In this document: positions 28,903-38,133 of the stretch, one piece after another | Numbering within the stretch: the first letter of the stretch is position 1 | Layout of the letters: each line of letters starts with the position of its first letter | From: Pseudarthrobacter enclensis | GTDB lineage: Bacteria; Actinomycetota; Actinomycetes; Actinomycetales; Micrococcaceae | Direction of reading: 5' to 3' | Assembly (NCBI RefSeq): GCF_001457025.1 | Contig: NZ_KQ758599.1 | Span: forward strand, 868,001 to 932,000 | Length of the DNA stretch: 64,000 bases | Notes under the pieces: model-generated | What the model saw: only the letters and a program-made list of their open reading frames with translations | Databases searched by the model: none | Told to the model about the DNA's origin: nothing | Program-made: the position numbers and the translations under genes

Positions 28903-29682
28903 GTGGAAGTAGTCATCCTCGGCGGCAGCAGGCAGATCGGCCGGCTTGCCGCCGACGCGATCGAGGAACTGGTCACCCGCAAACCGGAGGCGGTGCTGGG
29001 GCTGGCCACAGGTTCCTCGCCGCTTCCGGTGTATGAGGAACTGGCGGCACGGCATGCGGCCGGGCTCGATTTCAGCAGGGTGTCCGGCTTTGCGCTGGAC
29101 GAATACGTCGGGTTACCGGAGGGCCATGCGGAATCGTACCGGAACGTCATCCGGCGCGAGTTCACGGACCGGATCAACATTGATCCCGCCAATGTCCATT
29201 CACCTGAGGGCTCCGCAACGGACATTCCGGCGGCCTGCGCAGCCTACGAGTCCGCCATCACCGCAGCGGGAGGCGTGGACCTGCAGCTGCTCGGGGTGGG
29301 GACCGACGGCCACATCGGCTTCAACGAACCCGGGTCATCGTTCGCCTCGCGCACCCGCATCAAGAGCCTTATCGAGCGGACCCGCCGGGACAACGCCAGG
29401 TTCTTCAACAGCCTCGCGGAGGTGCCGCACCACGTGATCACCCAGGGCCTGGGCACCATCATGGATGCGCGCCACGTGATCCTGATCGCAACAGGGGCGC
29501 AAAAAGCCCAGGCGGTGCGGGACTTCGTGGAAGGACCCGTCGCGGCCATCTGCCCGGCTTCGGTCCTGCAGTTCCATCCCCATGCCACTGTCCTGGTGGA
29601 CGAGGCCGCCGCCTCGGCCCTGAAACTCGCTGATTTCTACCGTCACACCTACGACAACAAACCGTCCTGGCAGGGGCTCTGA
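28903..29682 (+). CDS. nagB: Glucosamine-6-phosphate deaminase
   Basis: Converts glucosamine-6-phosphate to fructose-6-phosphate and ammonia, feeding amino sugars into glycolysis. The 259-residue product has the expected ATGSSPLPVYEEL phosphate loop, FALDEYVGL (catalytic Asp), and GVGTDGHIGFNEPGSSF with the ring-opening His. The GTG start at 28903 follows GGAGG by 7 bases; the longer frame from 28792 overlaps the ABC permease. No nagA or PTS gene is adjacent. Confidence 0.95.
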   Translation: MEVVILGGSRQIGRLAADAIEELVTRKPEAVLGLATGSSPLPVYEELAARHAAGLDFSRVSGFALDEYVGLPEGHAESYRNVIRREFTDRINIDPANVHSPEGSATDIPAACAAYESAITAAGGVDLQLLGVGTDGHIGFNEPGSSFASRTRIKSLIERTRRDNARFFNSLAEVPHHVITQGLGTIMDARHVILIATGAQKAQAVRDFVEGPVAAICPASVLQFHPHATVLVDEAAASALKLADFYRHTYDNKPSWQGL

Positions 29683-29787
29683 CCGCTCCCGCCGCACCGT
29701 CCGGCAGCCTGTGAAGGGGTGGCGTCCGGCCGGCACCGGCCCCCGGAACTGGCGTGCCGCCGTCGAACGTCCCGGCTGCGGAAAGGC

Positions 29788-29793
29788 TAAGAT
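29788..29793 (+). promoter_or_regulatory. -10 box, predicted leaderless DUF3039 mRNA
   Basis: TAAGAT ends 7 bases before the ATG at 29801. Confidence 0.5.
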
Positions 29794-29800
29794 GGTTGGC

Positions 29801-30133
29801 ATGACTAGCATGACGGACCCTCTCGAAAACGACCCGATGCGCGAGCTTTCCGGGGCTGGAACGTCCACGGCCACCATTGAGCGCGAGGAACTGCGCGAGG
29901 AGCTCGAACCGGGGGACCGGGAGCGCTTTGCGCACTATGTGCGCAAGGAAAAGATCATGGAGTCCGCGATGACCGGTGAGCCCGTCATCGCCCTGTGCGG
30001 CAAGGTCTGGACGCCGGGCCGGGACCCGAAGAAGTTCCCGGTGTGCCCCACGTGCAAAGAGGTCTACGAGGGCCTGCGCCCGGGCAATGACGGCGGCAAG
30101 GGTCCCGGAGGGGACTCAGGCAGCAACAAGTAG
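29801..30133 (+). CDS. DUF3039 protein
   Basis: A 110-residue actinobacterial DUF3039 protein. An acidic N-terminal part (EREELREELEPGDRERFAHYV) precedes the core GEPVIALCGKVWTPGRDPKK and FPVCPTCKEVYEGL, where the lone Cys and the CPTC pair suggest metal binding. The C-terminus is Gly-rich. Function unknown. Its TAG stop overlaps the helicase GTG by one base (TAGTG), so the two products are likely made together. ATG 29810 (MTDP) is an alternative start. Confidence 0.85.
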   Translation: MTSMTDPLENDPMRELSGAGTSTATIEREELREELEPGDRERFAHYVRKEKIMESAMTGEPVIALCGKVWTPGRDPKKFPVCPTCKEVYEGLRPGNDGGKGPGGDSGSNK

Positions 30134-31914
30134 TGACGGAGACGCTCTTTGGCGGCCCCACCCTGCCCCCGGCCTACCCGGAACGCGCAGCCTGGGGAAC
30201 CGCCCCGAAACTCCGTGCCTGGCAACAGGAAGCCCTTGATCTCTACCTGAAGAACGGCCCGCGCGACTTCCTCGCCGTGGCAACACCGGGAGCAGGCAAG
30301 ACCACCTTCGCGCTGCGGATCGCCTCCACGCTGATCGATTCCGGCGCGGTGAACCGGGTCACCATCGTGGCCCCCACGGACCACCTGAAGCGCCAGTGGG
30401 CAGATGCCGCCGCAAAGGTGGGCATTGCCATCGACCCCAACTTCAAGAACTCCGACGGCCAGCACGGCCGCGGCTTCATCGGCGTCGCCGTCACCTACGC
30501 CCAGGTGGCCAGCAAGCCGATGCTGCACCGTGCCAAGACCGAGGCCGCCCGGACCCTGGTCATCCTCGACGAGATCCACCACGGCGGCGAGGCGCTCTCC
30601 TGGGGCGACGGCCTCCGCGAGGCTTTCGATCCGGCGGCGCGCCGGCTGGCCCTGACCGGAACACCGTTCCGCTCGGACACCTCGCCCATCCCGTTCGTGG
30701 AGTACGCCGAGGACCGCGACGGCATCCGCCGGTCCCGGGCCGACTACACCTACGGCTACGGCAACGCGCTCCGGGACCACGTGGTCCGGCCGGTCATGTT
30801 CATGGCCTATTCCGGCCAGATGCGCTGGCGGACCAGTGCCGGTGAGGAGATGGCGGCGTCCCTGGGCGAGGCCGCGGTGACCAAGGACATCACCAGCCAC
30901 GCCTGGCGGACCGCCCTGAACCCCGCGGGCGAGTGGATCCCGGCGGTCCTGGCGGGCGCGGACCGGCGGCTCAGCGAGGTCCGGCGCACGGTTCCCGACG
31001 CCGGCGGCCTGGTCATCGCCACCGACCACGAAGACGCCCGCGCGTACGCCGGGCAGCTGAAGAGGATCACGGGCGAATCGCCCACCGTCATCCTCTCCGA
31101 CGACGCCAAGGCCTCCAGCAAGATCGAAGAGTTCTCCGCGGGGGACAAGCGCTGGATGGTGGCAGTGCGCATGGTGTCCGAGGGCGTTGACGTGCCCCGG
31201 CTGTCCGTGGGTGTCTACGCCACGTCCACGTCCACCCCGCTGTTCTTCGCCCAGGCCGTGGGCCGTTTCGTGCGTGCCCGCAAACGCGGCGAGACCGCCT
31301 CGGTGTTCCTGCCGTCAGTGCCGCAGCTGATGGCGCTGGCCAACTCCATGGAGATGGAGCGCGACCACGCGCTGGACCGGCCGGAGAAGGAAGACGGCGA
31401 CGGCCTGTTCACGCCCGAGGACTCGCTGATGGCCGAAGCCAACCGCGAGGACAAAGCGTCGGACAGCCTGACCAAGGGCAAGTTCGAGGCACTGGATTCG
31501 CAGGCCTCCTTCGACCGGGTCCTGTTCGACGGCGGCGAATTCGGCACCGGCGGCGAGGTGGGGTCCGACGACGAGATGGACTTCCTGGGCATTCCCGGCC
31601 TGCTGGATGCGGAGCAGGTGGGTATGCTCCTGCGCCAGCGCCAGCATGAGCAGTTGAACCGGAGGAACAGGAAGGCCCCTGCCGCCACCGACAGTGCCGT
31701 TCCGTCAGTACCCGACCACCGGATGCTGATGGACCTGCGCAACGAGCTGGCCAAGAACGTAGCGGCCTGGGCGGCGCGCACCGGCACCCCGCACGGCGTG
31801 GTGCACACCAAGCTGCGGACCGTGTGCGGCGGACCGGCAGTGGCGCAGGCCAACGAGGAACAGCTCCAGGCACGGCTGCGGAAGCTCCAGGACTGGTTCA
31901 TCGGCCGCAAGTAG
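30133..31914 (+). CDS. DEAD/DEAH-box family helicase
   Basis: A 593-residue SF2 helicase. Motif I is ATPGAGKTTFAL (near residue 53), motif II is LDEIHHG (DEIH variant), motif III is LTGTPFR, and the second RecA domain has MVSEGVDVPRLSVGVYA and the motif VI segment QAVGRFVRARKRG. The final ~200 residues are a charged extension with a basic C-terminal helix. Translationally coupled to DUF3039. Substrate and pathway are unknown; the domain layout resembles restriction/RAD25-type SF2 helicases rather than ribosome-associated RNA helicases. Confidence 0.9.
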   Translation: MTETLFGGPTLPPAYPERAAWGTAPKLRAWQQEALDLYLKNGPRDFLAVATPGAGKTTFALRIASTLIDSGAVNRVTIVAPTDHLKRQWADAAAKVGIAIDPNFKNSDGQHGRGFIGVAVTYAQVASKPMLHRAKTEAARTLVILDEIHHGGEALSWGDGLREAFDPAARRLALTGTPFRSDTSPIPFVEYAEDRDGIRRSRADYTYGYGNALRDHVVRPVMFMAYSGQMRWRTSAGEEMAASLGEAAVTKDITSHAWRTALNPAGEWIPAVLAGADRRLSEVRRTVPDAGGLVIATDHEDARAYAGQLKRITGESPTVILSDDAKASSKIEEFSAGDKRWMVAVRMVSEGVDVPRLSVGVYATSTSTPLFFAQAVGRFVRARKRGETASVFLPSVPQLMALANSMEMERDHALDRPEKEDGDGLFTPEDSLMAEANREDKASDSLTKGKFEALDSQASFDRVLFDGGEFGTGGEVGSDDEMDFLGIPGLLDAEQVGMLLRQRQHEQLNRRNRKAPAATDSAVPSVPDHRMLMDLRNELAKNVAAWAARTGTPHGVVHTKLRTVCGGPAVAQANEEQLQARLRKLQDWFIGRK

Positions 31915-31930
31915 CGTGTCCTTGAACTGC

Positions 31931-31958
31931 AATGGCCGGGCCCGAAGGCCCGGCCATT
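31931..31958. terminator. Bidirectional terminator after the helicase
   Basis: Perfect 12-bp stem AATGGCCGGGCC / GGCCCGGCCATT with CGAA loop, followed by GCCTTTTC on the plus strand. It lies between the convergent helicase and SnoaL-like genes and can end both transcripts. Confidence 0.85.
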
Positions 31959-32001
31959 GCCTTTTCAGTTGGCAAAGCCTGGAGTAAATCCCGTTCCGGG
32001 G

Positions 32002-32376
32002 TCAGCTGTCCTGGGTTTCGATGCAGTAGCTCCGCAGTTCCACGACCTTCGCTGTCTTGGACGCACCGGCGAAACGGAAGGTGTGGCTGAAGGCGACGCG
32101 CCTGGAGCCGGCTTCGAGGTAACCGTCACAGGACGCCAGGCGGCCATGGGTGATGACCGAGATGACCTGCACGCGTTCAGGCGTGAACGGTGGCATCGCT
32201 TGTCCCGCGGCCCCTGGTCCGCTGTGGATGCCTGCGCCGACGACCGTCCAGCGGGCGTCGTCGGAGAGCCATAGGGAGAGGGCCGCCGCGTCTCCCGCCG
32301 CCCACTTGACGGCAAAGTCCCCGACAATACCGAGCCGGGGCGCATTGCCGCAGTCGGAGGGCATCGTAATCTTCAA
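32002..32376 (-). CDS. SnoaL-like / nuclear transport factor 2 family protein
   Basis: A 124-residue cone-fold protein. The pattern VGDFAVKWAAGDAAALSLWLSDDARWTVVG at the N-terminus is typical of SnoaL-like ketosteroid isomerase relatives, with the later strands VAFSHTFRFAG and VVELRSYCI. No catalytic dyad can be assigned. The SD AAAGGGG precedes the ATG. It lies 33 bases downstream of pncA on the same strand and could be read through from it, but no functional link is evident. Confidence 0.7.
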   Translation of the reverse strand: MKITMPSDCGNAPRLGIVGDFAVKWAAGDAAALSLWLSDDARWTVVGAGIHSGPGAAGQAMPPFTPERVQVISVITHGRLASCDGYLEAGSRRVAFSHTFRFAGASKTAKVVELRSYCIETQDS

Positions 32377-32409
32377 TGGTTTCCCCTTTAATGTCCCTGC
32401 GGTGCGGTC

Positions 32410-33033
32410 TCAGGCGACGTCGACGCCGCCCAGTTCCATCTCGGCGACGGCCTCCTCAAGGTCCTCTGCGATGCCCGCGGTCAGGGAACGCAGCACCGTG
32501 ACCGAGTAGCCCGCCTGGACAGCGTCGAGGGACGTGGCCAGGACACAGTAGTCGGTGGCAATGCCCACCACTACGACGTCTTCGACGTCGTGGCTCTGCA
32601 GCCAGTCGTCCAGTCCGATGGCGTCCTCATCCGCCTCGCCGGCGTCAGGTCCAGCACCGGGCTGGCGCTCCCCGGTGGGTACCGCGTCCTCCGGGGCCAG
32701 GAGTCCTTCGAATCCCGAGTACGCGGCGGCGTACTGGCCCTTCCGGAAGTACGCCTGGATGTACTCGGTGTCCAGGTCCGGGTGGAGTTCCGCGCCGCGG
32801 GTCCCGGCGACGCAGTGCGGCGGCCAGCTGTCCTTGAAGTCGGGGTGGTCGGAGAAATGCCCGCCGGGGTCGATGTGCCAGTCCTGGGTGGCCACAATGT
32901 GGTCGAATTCGTTGTGGTGGGCGTCGATGTATTCACTGATGGCCCCGGCCACGGCTGCGCCGCCTTCGACAGCCAGGGAGCCGCCCTCGCAGAAGTCGTT
33001 CTGGACATCGACGATGATCAGTGCGCGTGACAT
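32410..33033 (-). CDS. pncA: Nicotinamidase / isochorismatase-family hydrolase
   Basis: Deamidates nicotinamide to nicotinate in NAD salvage. The 207-residue product has the full catalytic set: Asp9 (IIVDVQNDF), Lys98 (FRKGQY) and the nucleophile Cys163 (ATDYCV), plus metal ligands in QDWHIDPGGHF. An acidic insertion (DAGEADEDAIG) lies between Lys and Cys. The SD GAGGAGG sits 4 bases before the ATG. It begins 9 bases after pncB ends, so pncB-pncA form an operon in which the two products act in sequence. Confidence 0.95.
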   Translation of the reverse strand: MSRALIIVDVQNDFCEGGSLAVEGGAAVAGAISEYIDAHHNEFDHIVATQDWHIDPGGHFSDHPDFKDSWPPHCVAGTRGAELHPDLDTEYIQAYFRKGQYAAAYSGFEGLLAPEDAVPTGERQPGAGPDAGEADEDAIGLDDWLQSHDVEDVVVVGIATDYCVLATSLDAVQAGYSVTVLRSLTAGIAEDLEEAVAEMELGGVDVA

Positions 33034-33042
33034 CAGTCCTCC

Positions 33043-34371
33043 TCAGTTTTCTTCGTAGAAAGTGGGGATCGCCGCTTCGCCGCGCTGCAGCCGGTTGACC
33101 ACCGGCGGCAGTTCAGCCATGGATTCGGCGTGCCGGCGGCTGGCCCGCTGCACCGCTTCCGCCCCCGTCCAGCCGGGCAGCAGTTCGCCGTTCTTCATGA
33201 ACTGCTGGAGCAGCGGGCGGTCATTGCCGTCATCCTCTGGCCGGTGTCCCACGCCCACCACCTCCGCGGTGGCGGTGCCGCGGCTGTCCAGCTTCCGCAG
33301 TGCGTACTTGCGGCCGCCTACGCTCGCCTTGTTCTTGGCGGCCTTGGCCACCGAAACGAACTCGCCGTCGTCGTCCGTCCTGCTGACCAGTTTGTAGACC
33401 ATGCTGGCCGTCGGCGCCCCGGAACCCGTCACCAGCGACGTGCCGACGCCGTAGGCGTCCACCGGTGCGGACTGAAGGGCAGCGATGGCGTATTCGTCCA
33501 GGTCCGACGTCACCACGATCTTGGTCTGCTCGTTGCCGAGGTCGTCCAGGAGCCGGCGCACCCACTGCGCCTGGGCCACCAGGTCGCCGGAGTCCAGGCG
33601 GACCGCGCCCAGCTGCGGACCGGCAATGTCCACCGCGGTCCGGACGGCCTGTTCGACGTCGTACGTGTCCACGAGCAGGGACGTGGAAGCGCCCAGCGAC
33701 GCAATCTGTGCCTCGAAGGCCTCGCGTTCGGTGTCGTGGAGGAGCGTGAAGGAGTGGGCTGCGGTGCCCACCGTCCGGATGCCGTACCGGATGCCCGCTT
33801 CGAGGTTGGAGGTGCTGCCGAACCCGGCGATGACGGCAGCGCGCGCGGCCGCAGCCGCCGCCTCCTCATGGGTGCGCCGCGATCCCATTTCGATGCAAGG
33901 GCGGCCGCCGGCGGCGCTGACCATGCGGGAAGCGGCCGAGGCGATGGCGCTGTCGTGGTTAAGCACGGAAAGGATGTAGGTCTCGAGCATGCACGCCTCG
34001 GCGAAGGTGCCCTCGACAATGAGGATGGGGGAGTTGGGGAAGTACGCCTCACCCTCCGCATAGCCCCAGATGTCGCCGGAGAACCGGTAGGAGGCCAGGT
34101 ACTCAAGGGTCTGGCTGTTCACCACGTTGGTGCGGGACAGGAAGTCCAGCTCAGCGTCGCCGAAACGGAAGTTCGCAATGCCCTCCAGCAGCCGGCCCGT
34201 GCCCGCCACGATGCCGTAGCGGCGGCCGTCCGGGAGCCTGCGCGCAAAGGCCTCGAACACCGACTTGCGGTGGGCGGCCCCGGAATGGAGCGCCGCCTGC
34301 AGCATGGTCAGCTCGTAGTGGTCTGTATAGAAGGACGTGCGGGGATGCTCCCAGCCGGCGGAGGTACTCAC
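33043..34371 (-). CDS. pncB: Nicotinate phosphoribosyltransferase
   Basis: Condenses nicotinate with PRPP to nicotinate mononucleotide, the second salvage step. The 442-residue product starts MSTSAGWEHPRTSFYTDHYELTM at GTG 34371; recognisable segments are FEAFARRLPDGRRYGIVAG, FGSTSNLEAGIRYGI, VRLDSGDLVAQA, VVTSDLDEYAI and GVGTSLVTGSG. The frame stays open to 34587 but a TAGAGT box 7 bases before GTG 34371 marks the likely leaderless start. Divergent from clpS across an 82-base region. Confidence 0.95.
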   Translation of the reverse strand: MSTSAGWEHPRTSFYTDHYELTMLQAALHSGAAHRKSVFEAFARRLPDGRRYGIVAGTGRLLEGIANFRFGDAELDFLSRTNVVNSQTLEYLASYRFSGDIWGYAEGEAYFPNSPILIVEGTFAEACMLETYILSVLNHDSAIASAASRMVSAAGGRPCIEMGSRRTHEEAAAAAARAAVIAGFGSTSNLEAGIRYGIRTVGTAAHSFTLLHDTEREAFEAQIASLGASTSLLVDTYDVEQAVRTAVDIAGPQLGAVRLDSGDLVAQAQWVRRLLDDLGNEQTKIVVTSDLDEYAIAALQSAPVDAYGVGTSLVTGSGAPTASMVYKLVSRTDDDGEFVSVAKAAKNKASVGGRKYALRKLDSRGTATAEVVGVGHRPEDDGNDRPLLQQFMKNGELLPGWTGAEAVQRASRRHAESMAELPPVVNRLQRGEAAIPTFYEEN

Positions 34372-34378
34372 GAAAATC

Positions 34379-34384
34379 ACTCTA
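34379..34384 (-). promoter_or_regulatory. -10 box of pncB-pncA, predicted leaderless
   Basis: TAGAGT on the minus strand, 7 bases before GTG 34371. No NrtR-like palindrome is seen here. Confidence 0.5.
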
Positions 34385-34441
34385 ATACCCACCGTCTCCC
34401 ACGTCTCGCTTCGCGTCGCGGCGGGGCCCCAGCACGCCCCA

Positions 34442-34447
34442 TAGAAT
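34442..34447 (+). promoter_or_regulatory. -10 box of clpS, predicted leaderless
   Basis: TAGAAT ends 6 bases before the ATG at 34454, placing transcription start exactly at the start codon. Confidence 0.55.
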
Positions 34448-34453
34448 GGACAG

Positions 34454-34816
34454 ATGACCATAAGCGTTGCGCCCGGCCCTGACACGCGGGAGGGCATCCG
34501 GACCGGAACAGCGGAATCCACCGATTCCCTGGCCGCCCCGGACATTCCCTGGAACCTGGTGATCTGGAACGATCCCGTGAACCTCATGAGCTACGTCAGC
34601 TACGTCTTCCAGAGCTATTTCGGCTACCCAGAAAGCAAGGCCAACAAGCTCATGATGGAGGTCCACAAGAAGGGCCGCTCCATCGTGGCGCACGGCAGCA
34701 AGGAGCAGGTGGAGCGCCACGCGGTGGCCATGCACGGGTTCGGGCTGTGGGCCACCGTGGAGAAGGCATCAGGGGCAGCCGGCACTTCCGGCAGGGGCAA
34801 GGGGAAGCGTGGCTAA
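34454..34816 (+). CDS. clpS: ATP-dependent Clp protease adapter ClpS
   Basis: Adapter that delivers N-degron substrates to ClpAP/ClpCP. The 120-residue product has a variable ~30-residue N-terminal tail and the ClpS core PWNLVIWNDPVNLMSYV, then MMEVHKKGRSIVAHGSKE, with the conserved Asn-Asp residues that bind the substrate N-terminus. A basic Gly-rich tail (SGRGKGKRG) ends the protein. It overlaps the DUF2017 gene by 8 bases, an association conserved in actinobacteria. Confidence 0.95.
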   Translation: MTISVAPGPDTREGIRTGTAESTDSLAAPDIPWNLVIWNDPVNLMSYVSYVFQSYFGYPESKANKLMMEVHKKGRSIVAHGSKEQVERHAVAMHGFGLWATVEKASGAAGTSGRGKGKRG

Positions 34817-35375
34817 GGCATTCAAGTACGGGCTCAAAGGCATCACCGGATTCCTCGAACCCACTGAACGGGAACTGCTGCGCAGCCTCATCGACGACGT
34901 CATCTCCATGCTGGAACCGGCTGAACGCGAAGGGCAGGATCCGCTGGCCGCACTGATCGGCCTGGACATGGACGTCGCGGAGCCCACGGACCGGGCCGTC
35001 AAACGGCTGCTGCCCAACGTCGTCAAGGACGACGGCGCCGCGTCACTGGAGTTCCGCCAGCTCACCGAGCGCTCGCTCCGGGAAACGAAGATCGGTGCCC
35101 TCCGAGCCGCCGCGCTGGACCTGGACAAGGACGAGATCGTGCTGACGCCGGAGGGCGCAAAACACTGGTCGATGGCCTTGAACGATGTCCGCCTGGTGCT
35201 GGCCGAACGGCTGGACATCCGTGACGAGGAGGACGCCGAGCACGTCCACCGCATGCAGGACTGGTCCCAGGCCGAGGACGTGGAGAGCTACCTGGCGCTC
35301 GTGTACAACTTCACTACCTGGCTGCAGGAATCCCTGGTGCAGGCCATGCTGCAGTCGATGGAAACGCGCCGTTGA
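34809..35375 (+). CDS. DUF2017 protein
   Basis: A 188-residue protein of the DUF2017 family that almost always follows clpS in actinobacteria. It is predicted largely alpha-helical, with LEPTERELLRSLIDDVISML, TERSLRETKIGALRAAALDLD and DESLQ-like C-terminal FTTWLQESLVQAML. No enzymatic motif is visible. The constant pairing with clpS suggests a role in regulated proteolysis, but this is context only. GTG start overlaps clpS by 8 bases. Confidence 0.87.
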   Translation: MAKAFKYGLKGITGFLEPTERELLRSLIDDVISMLEPAEREGQDPLAALIGLDMDVAEPTDRAVKRLLPNVVKDDGAASLEFRQLTERSLRETKIGALRAAALDLDKDEIVLTPEGAKHWSMALNDVRLVLAERLDIRDEEDAEHVHRMQDWSQAEDVESYLALVYNFTTWLQESLVQAMLQSMETRR

Positions 35376-35465
35376 GCGGCGGCCGACACGCCGGCAGGAC
35401 GCCTTGTGACACAGCAGACATGAGTTGCGGGCCACAACATGATGGCTGAGGGTCCGGGGAGCACC

Positions 35466-35471
35466 TATTCT
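35466..35471 (+). promoter_or_regulatory. Candidate -10 box of murI
   Basis: TATTCT lies 9 bases before the ATG at 35481. The spacing is slightly longer than the 6-7 bases seen at other genes, giving at most a 3-base leader. Confidence 0.45.
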
Positions 35472-35480
35472 CGAATAATC

Positions 35481-36512
35481 ATGACTACAGCCTCGAGCAA
35501 GGAACCGTCGGCGGATGCCGGGCAGGCACCGGCAGCCAGTGACCTTCCGGCAGCAGCCCTGGAATCCCGGCCCATCGGCGTCTTCGATTCCGGCGTCGGG
35601 GGACTGACCGTTGCCCGCTCCATCATCGACCAACTGCCCAACGAGTCCATCCTGTACGTGGGCGACACCGCGCACGGACCCTACGGGCCGCTTCCCATCG
35701 CCGAGGTGCGTGCCAACGCGCTCGGCGTGATGGACGAACTGGTGGACTCCGGCGTGAAGCTGCTGACGATTGCCTGCAATTCGGCGTCGGCAGCGGTGCT
35801 CCGCGATGCCAGGGAACGGTACACGGCCAAGTACGGCATTCCCGTCATCGAAGTAATCCAGCCGGCCGTCCGGCGCGCCGTGGCCGCCACCCGTTCCGGG
35901 AAGGTCGGCGTGATCGGGACCTCCGCAACCGTTGGTTCCCGCGCCTATGATGACACCTTTGCCGCGGCTCCGGACCTGGAGATCACCTCCGCGGCCTGTC
36001 CGGAGTTCGTCAGCTATGTGGAGGCCGGGATCACCACCGGCCCCGCGCTGCTCGCCGTGGCCGAGGAGTACCTGGCGCCGCTCAAGGCCGCCGGGGTGGA
36101 CACCGTGGTGCTGGGCTGCACCCATTACCCGCTGCTGACCGGCGTGATCTCCTACGTCATGGGCGCGGATGTGACCCTGGTGTCCAGTGCCGAGGAGACA
36201 GCGAAGGACGTCTACCGTGCCCTCGCCACCAACGACCTCCAGCGCACGGACGCCACCCCGCCCGAACACCATTTCGTGGCCACCGGCGACGCCGCGCAGT
36301 TCGAAACCCTGGCACGACGGTTCCTGGGCCCGGAGGTCCTGTCCGTCCGGCACGTGGACCACGTCGCCGCGCAGTACCCCACGGGCAGCCTGGCCCGCAT
36401 CACGCCGGAAATGATCGCGGCCGCGCAGGCGGCCCGCAGCCGTCCCCGCATTTCCAACTTCGTGGGCAACGGACTCGCCGACGCCGGCCGTTCCGGAGGT
36501 TCCGGCCTGTGA
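35481..36512 (+). CDS. murI: Glutamate racemase
   Basis: Makes D-glutamate for peptidoglycan. The 343-residue product is longer than the usual ~270 because of a ~28-residue N-terminal extension and a C-terminal tail ([19 protein letters not shown]). The catalytic cysteines are in [12 protein letters not shown] and [11 protein letters not shown], with [15 protein letters not shown] at the start of the fold. It overlaps the following metallo-hydrolase gene by 4 bases (GTGA), opening the murI-MBL-rph-rdgB cluster common in actinobacteria. Confidence 0.94.
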   Translation: MTTASSKEPSADAGQAPAASDLPAAALESRPIGVFDSGVGGLTVARSIIDQLPNESILYVGDTAHGPYGPLPIAEVRANALGVMDELVDSGVKLLTIACNSASAAVLRDARERYTAKYGIPVIEVIQPAVRRAVAATRSGKVGVIGTSATVGSRAYDDTFAAAPDLEITSAACPEFVSYVEAGITTGPALLAVAEEYLAPLKAAGVDTVVLGCTHYPLLTGVISYVMGADVTLVSSAEETAKDVYRALATNDLQRTDATPPEHHFVATGDAAQFETLARRFLGPEVLSVRHVDHVAAQYPTGSLARITPEMIAAAQAARSRPRISNFVGNGLADAGRSGGSGL

Positions 36513-37306
36513 AGCTCACCATTGTTGGCTGCACCGGTTCGTTTCCCGGCCCCGGGTCGCCGGCGTCGTGCTACCTCCTGACCGCCACGGACGGGGAACG
36601 GACCTGGAAAGTGGTCATGGACCTGGGCAGCGGTGCGCTGGGCGCCATCCAGCGCTACACCGACCTGGAGGACATTGACGCGATTTTCCTCACCCACCTG
36701 CACCCGGACCACTGCATGGACCTGTGCGGCCTGCACGTTGCCGTCCGCTGGAAGCCCGGCGGGTGGGACCGCGGCCGCATCCCCGTGTGGGGCCCGGCTG
36801 CCACGGCGGACCGGATGGCCACCGCCTACGGGCTGGACCTGGACCCCGGGATGCATGAGGAATTCGACTTCACCAACTGGAGTGAGCGCCGCCCGGTGAC
36901 GGTGGGTCCGTTCACGGTGACCCCGTTCGCGGTGAACCATCCCGTGGAGGAAGCGTACGCCCTGCGGGTTGAGGTGGTGGAGCCGGACAAGGAAGGCAAC
37001 CCGGTGTCCCGGGTCCTGGCCTACTCGGGGGACACCGACTCCTGCGCCGGGCTGGAGGACGCTGCCAGGGATTCCGACTTGTTCCTCTGCGAGGCAGCCT
37101 TCGAGGAAGGCCGCGACGACGGCATCAAGGACGTACACCTGACCGGCAAGCGCGCCGGCGAGGCCGCCGCGGCAGCCGGAGCGCGCAGGCTGCTGCTGAC
37201 GCACATCCCGGTCTGGACGTCGCAGACCACCGTCATGGCCGAGGCGCGGCCGGTTTTCCCGGGCGACGTCGCCGTGGCGGTGGCAGGGGTGCACTACACC
37301 ATCTAG
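36509..37306 (+). CDS. MBL-fold metallo-hydrolase (RNase Z-like)
   Basis: A 265-residue beta-lactamase-fold hydrolase with a di-zinc site: [11 protein letters not shown] (HxHxDH) near residue 67, [10 protein letters not shown], the aspartate in [10 protein letters not shown], and the final LLTHIPVW histidine. It resembles RNase Z/cyclic phosphodiesterase relatives but lacks a clear RNase Z exosite arm, so the substrate is open. It overlaps murI by four bases and is followed 68 bases later by rph, which fits a possible RNA-processing role. Confidence 0.85.
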   Translation: MKLTIVGCTGSFPGPGSPASCYLLTATDGERTWKVVMDLGSGALGAIQRYTDLEDIDAIFLTHLHPDHCMDLCGLHVAVRWKPGGWDRGRIPVWGPAATADRMATAYGLDLDPGMHEEFDFTNWSERRPVTVGPFTVTPFAVNHPVEEAYALRVEVVEPDKEGNPVSRVLAYSGDTDSCAGLEDAARDSDLFLCEAAFEEGRDDGIKDVHLTGKRAGEAAAAAGARRLLLTHIPVWTSQTTVMAEARPVFPGDVAVAVAGVHYTI

Positions 37307-37362
37307 CTGCGGTCCTGCCGGGTGCACGGCGTGCGGGCGGACCGGCACCGGCCGCCACTCGA

Positions 37363-37368
37363 TAAGCT
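37363..37368 (+). promoter_or_regulatory. -10 box of rph, predicted leaderless
   Basis: TAAGCT ends 6 bases before the ATG at 37375. Confidence 0.5.
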
Positions 37369-37374
37369 AAAGGC

Positions 37375-38133
37375 ATGACTTCTGAAGCAACTGCAGTGCC
37401 CATTGTGCGCGCCGACGGCCGCGCCCCCGACCAGCTCCGGCCCATCAGCATCACCCGCGGATGGTCCAACCAGGCTGAAGGCTCGGCGCTGATCGAGTTC
37501 GGCAACACCAGGGTCCTGTGCACCGCTTCCCTCACCGCCGGTGTTCCCCGCTGGCTCAAGGGCGAAGGCCGGGGCTGGGTCACCGCCGAATACGCCATGC
37601 TGCCGCGGGCCACGAACACCCGGTCGGACCGCGAGTCCGTCAAGGGCAAGATCGGTGGCCGCACGCACGAGATTTCCCGGCTGATCGGCCGCTCCCTGCG
37701 CTCCATCATCGACACGAAGGCGCTGGGCGAGAACACCATTGTGCTGGACTGCGACGTTTTGCAGGCCGACGGCGGGACGCGCACCGCGGCAATCACCGGC
37801 GCCTACGTGGCCCTCGCCGACGCCATCCGGTTTGCCCGCGACAACAAGCTCATCGCCCGGAACGCCCAGCCCCTGATCGACACCATCGCCGCGGTGTCCG
37901 TCGGCATCATCGACGGCGTCCCCATGCTGGACCTGCCCTACGTCGAGGACGTCCGCGCCGAGACCGACATGAACGTTGTGGTCACCGGCTCCGGGAAGTT
38001 CGTTGAGGTGCAGGGCACGGCCGAGGGCGCCCCCTTCGACCGGGACGAACTGAACCAGCTGCTGGACCTGGCACTGCTGGGCACCACCCAGCTGGCAGCC
38101 ATCCAGCGGGAAACCCTGGCGGACACCCTGTGA
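37375..38133 (+). CDS. rph: Ribonuclease PH
   Basis: Phosphorolytic 3'-exoribonuclease that trims tRNA 3' ends. The 252-residue product shows the family core: [69 protein letters not shown] and LDLPYVED. The last 4 bases overlap the rdgB GTG (GTGA). A TAAGCT box before the ATG suggests its own leaderless promoter in addition to read-through from murI. Confidence 0.96.
   Translation: MTSEATAVPIVRADGRAPDQLRPISITRGWSNQAEGSALIEFGNTRVLCTASLTAGVPRWLKGEGRGWVTAEYAMLPRATNTRSDRESVKGKIGGRTHEISRLIGRSLRSIIDTKALGENTIVLDCDVLQADGGTRTAAITGAYVALADAIRFARDNKLIARNAQPLIDTIAAVSVGIIDGVPMLDLPYVEDVRAETDMNVVVTGSGKFVEVQGTAEGAPFDRDELNQLLDLALLGTTQLAAIQRETLADTL

Noticed and set aside
27105..29225. 706-codon minus-strand frame opposite the ABC permease and nagB
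   Set aside because: Low-complexity Gln/Gly/His-rich translation, antisense to well-supported genes, no ribosome site or domain.
34372..34587. N-terminal extension of pncB by 72 codons
   Set aside because: The TAGAGT box and family N-terminus place the start at GTG 34371, and the extension overlaps the clpS gene and promoter.
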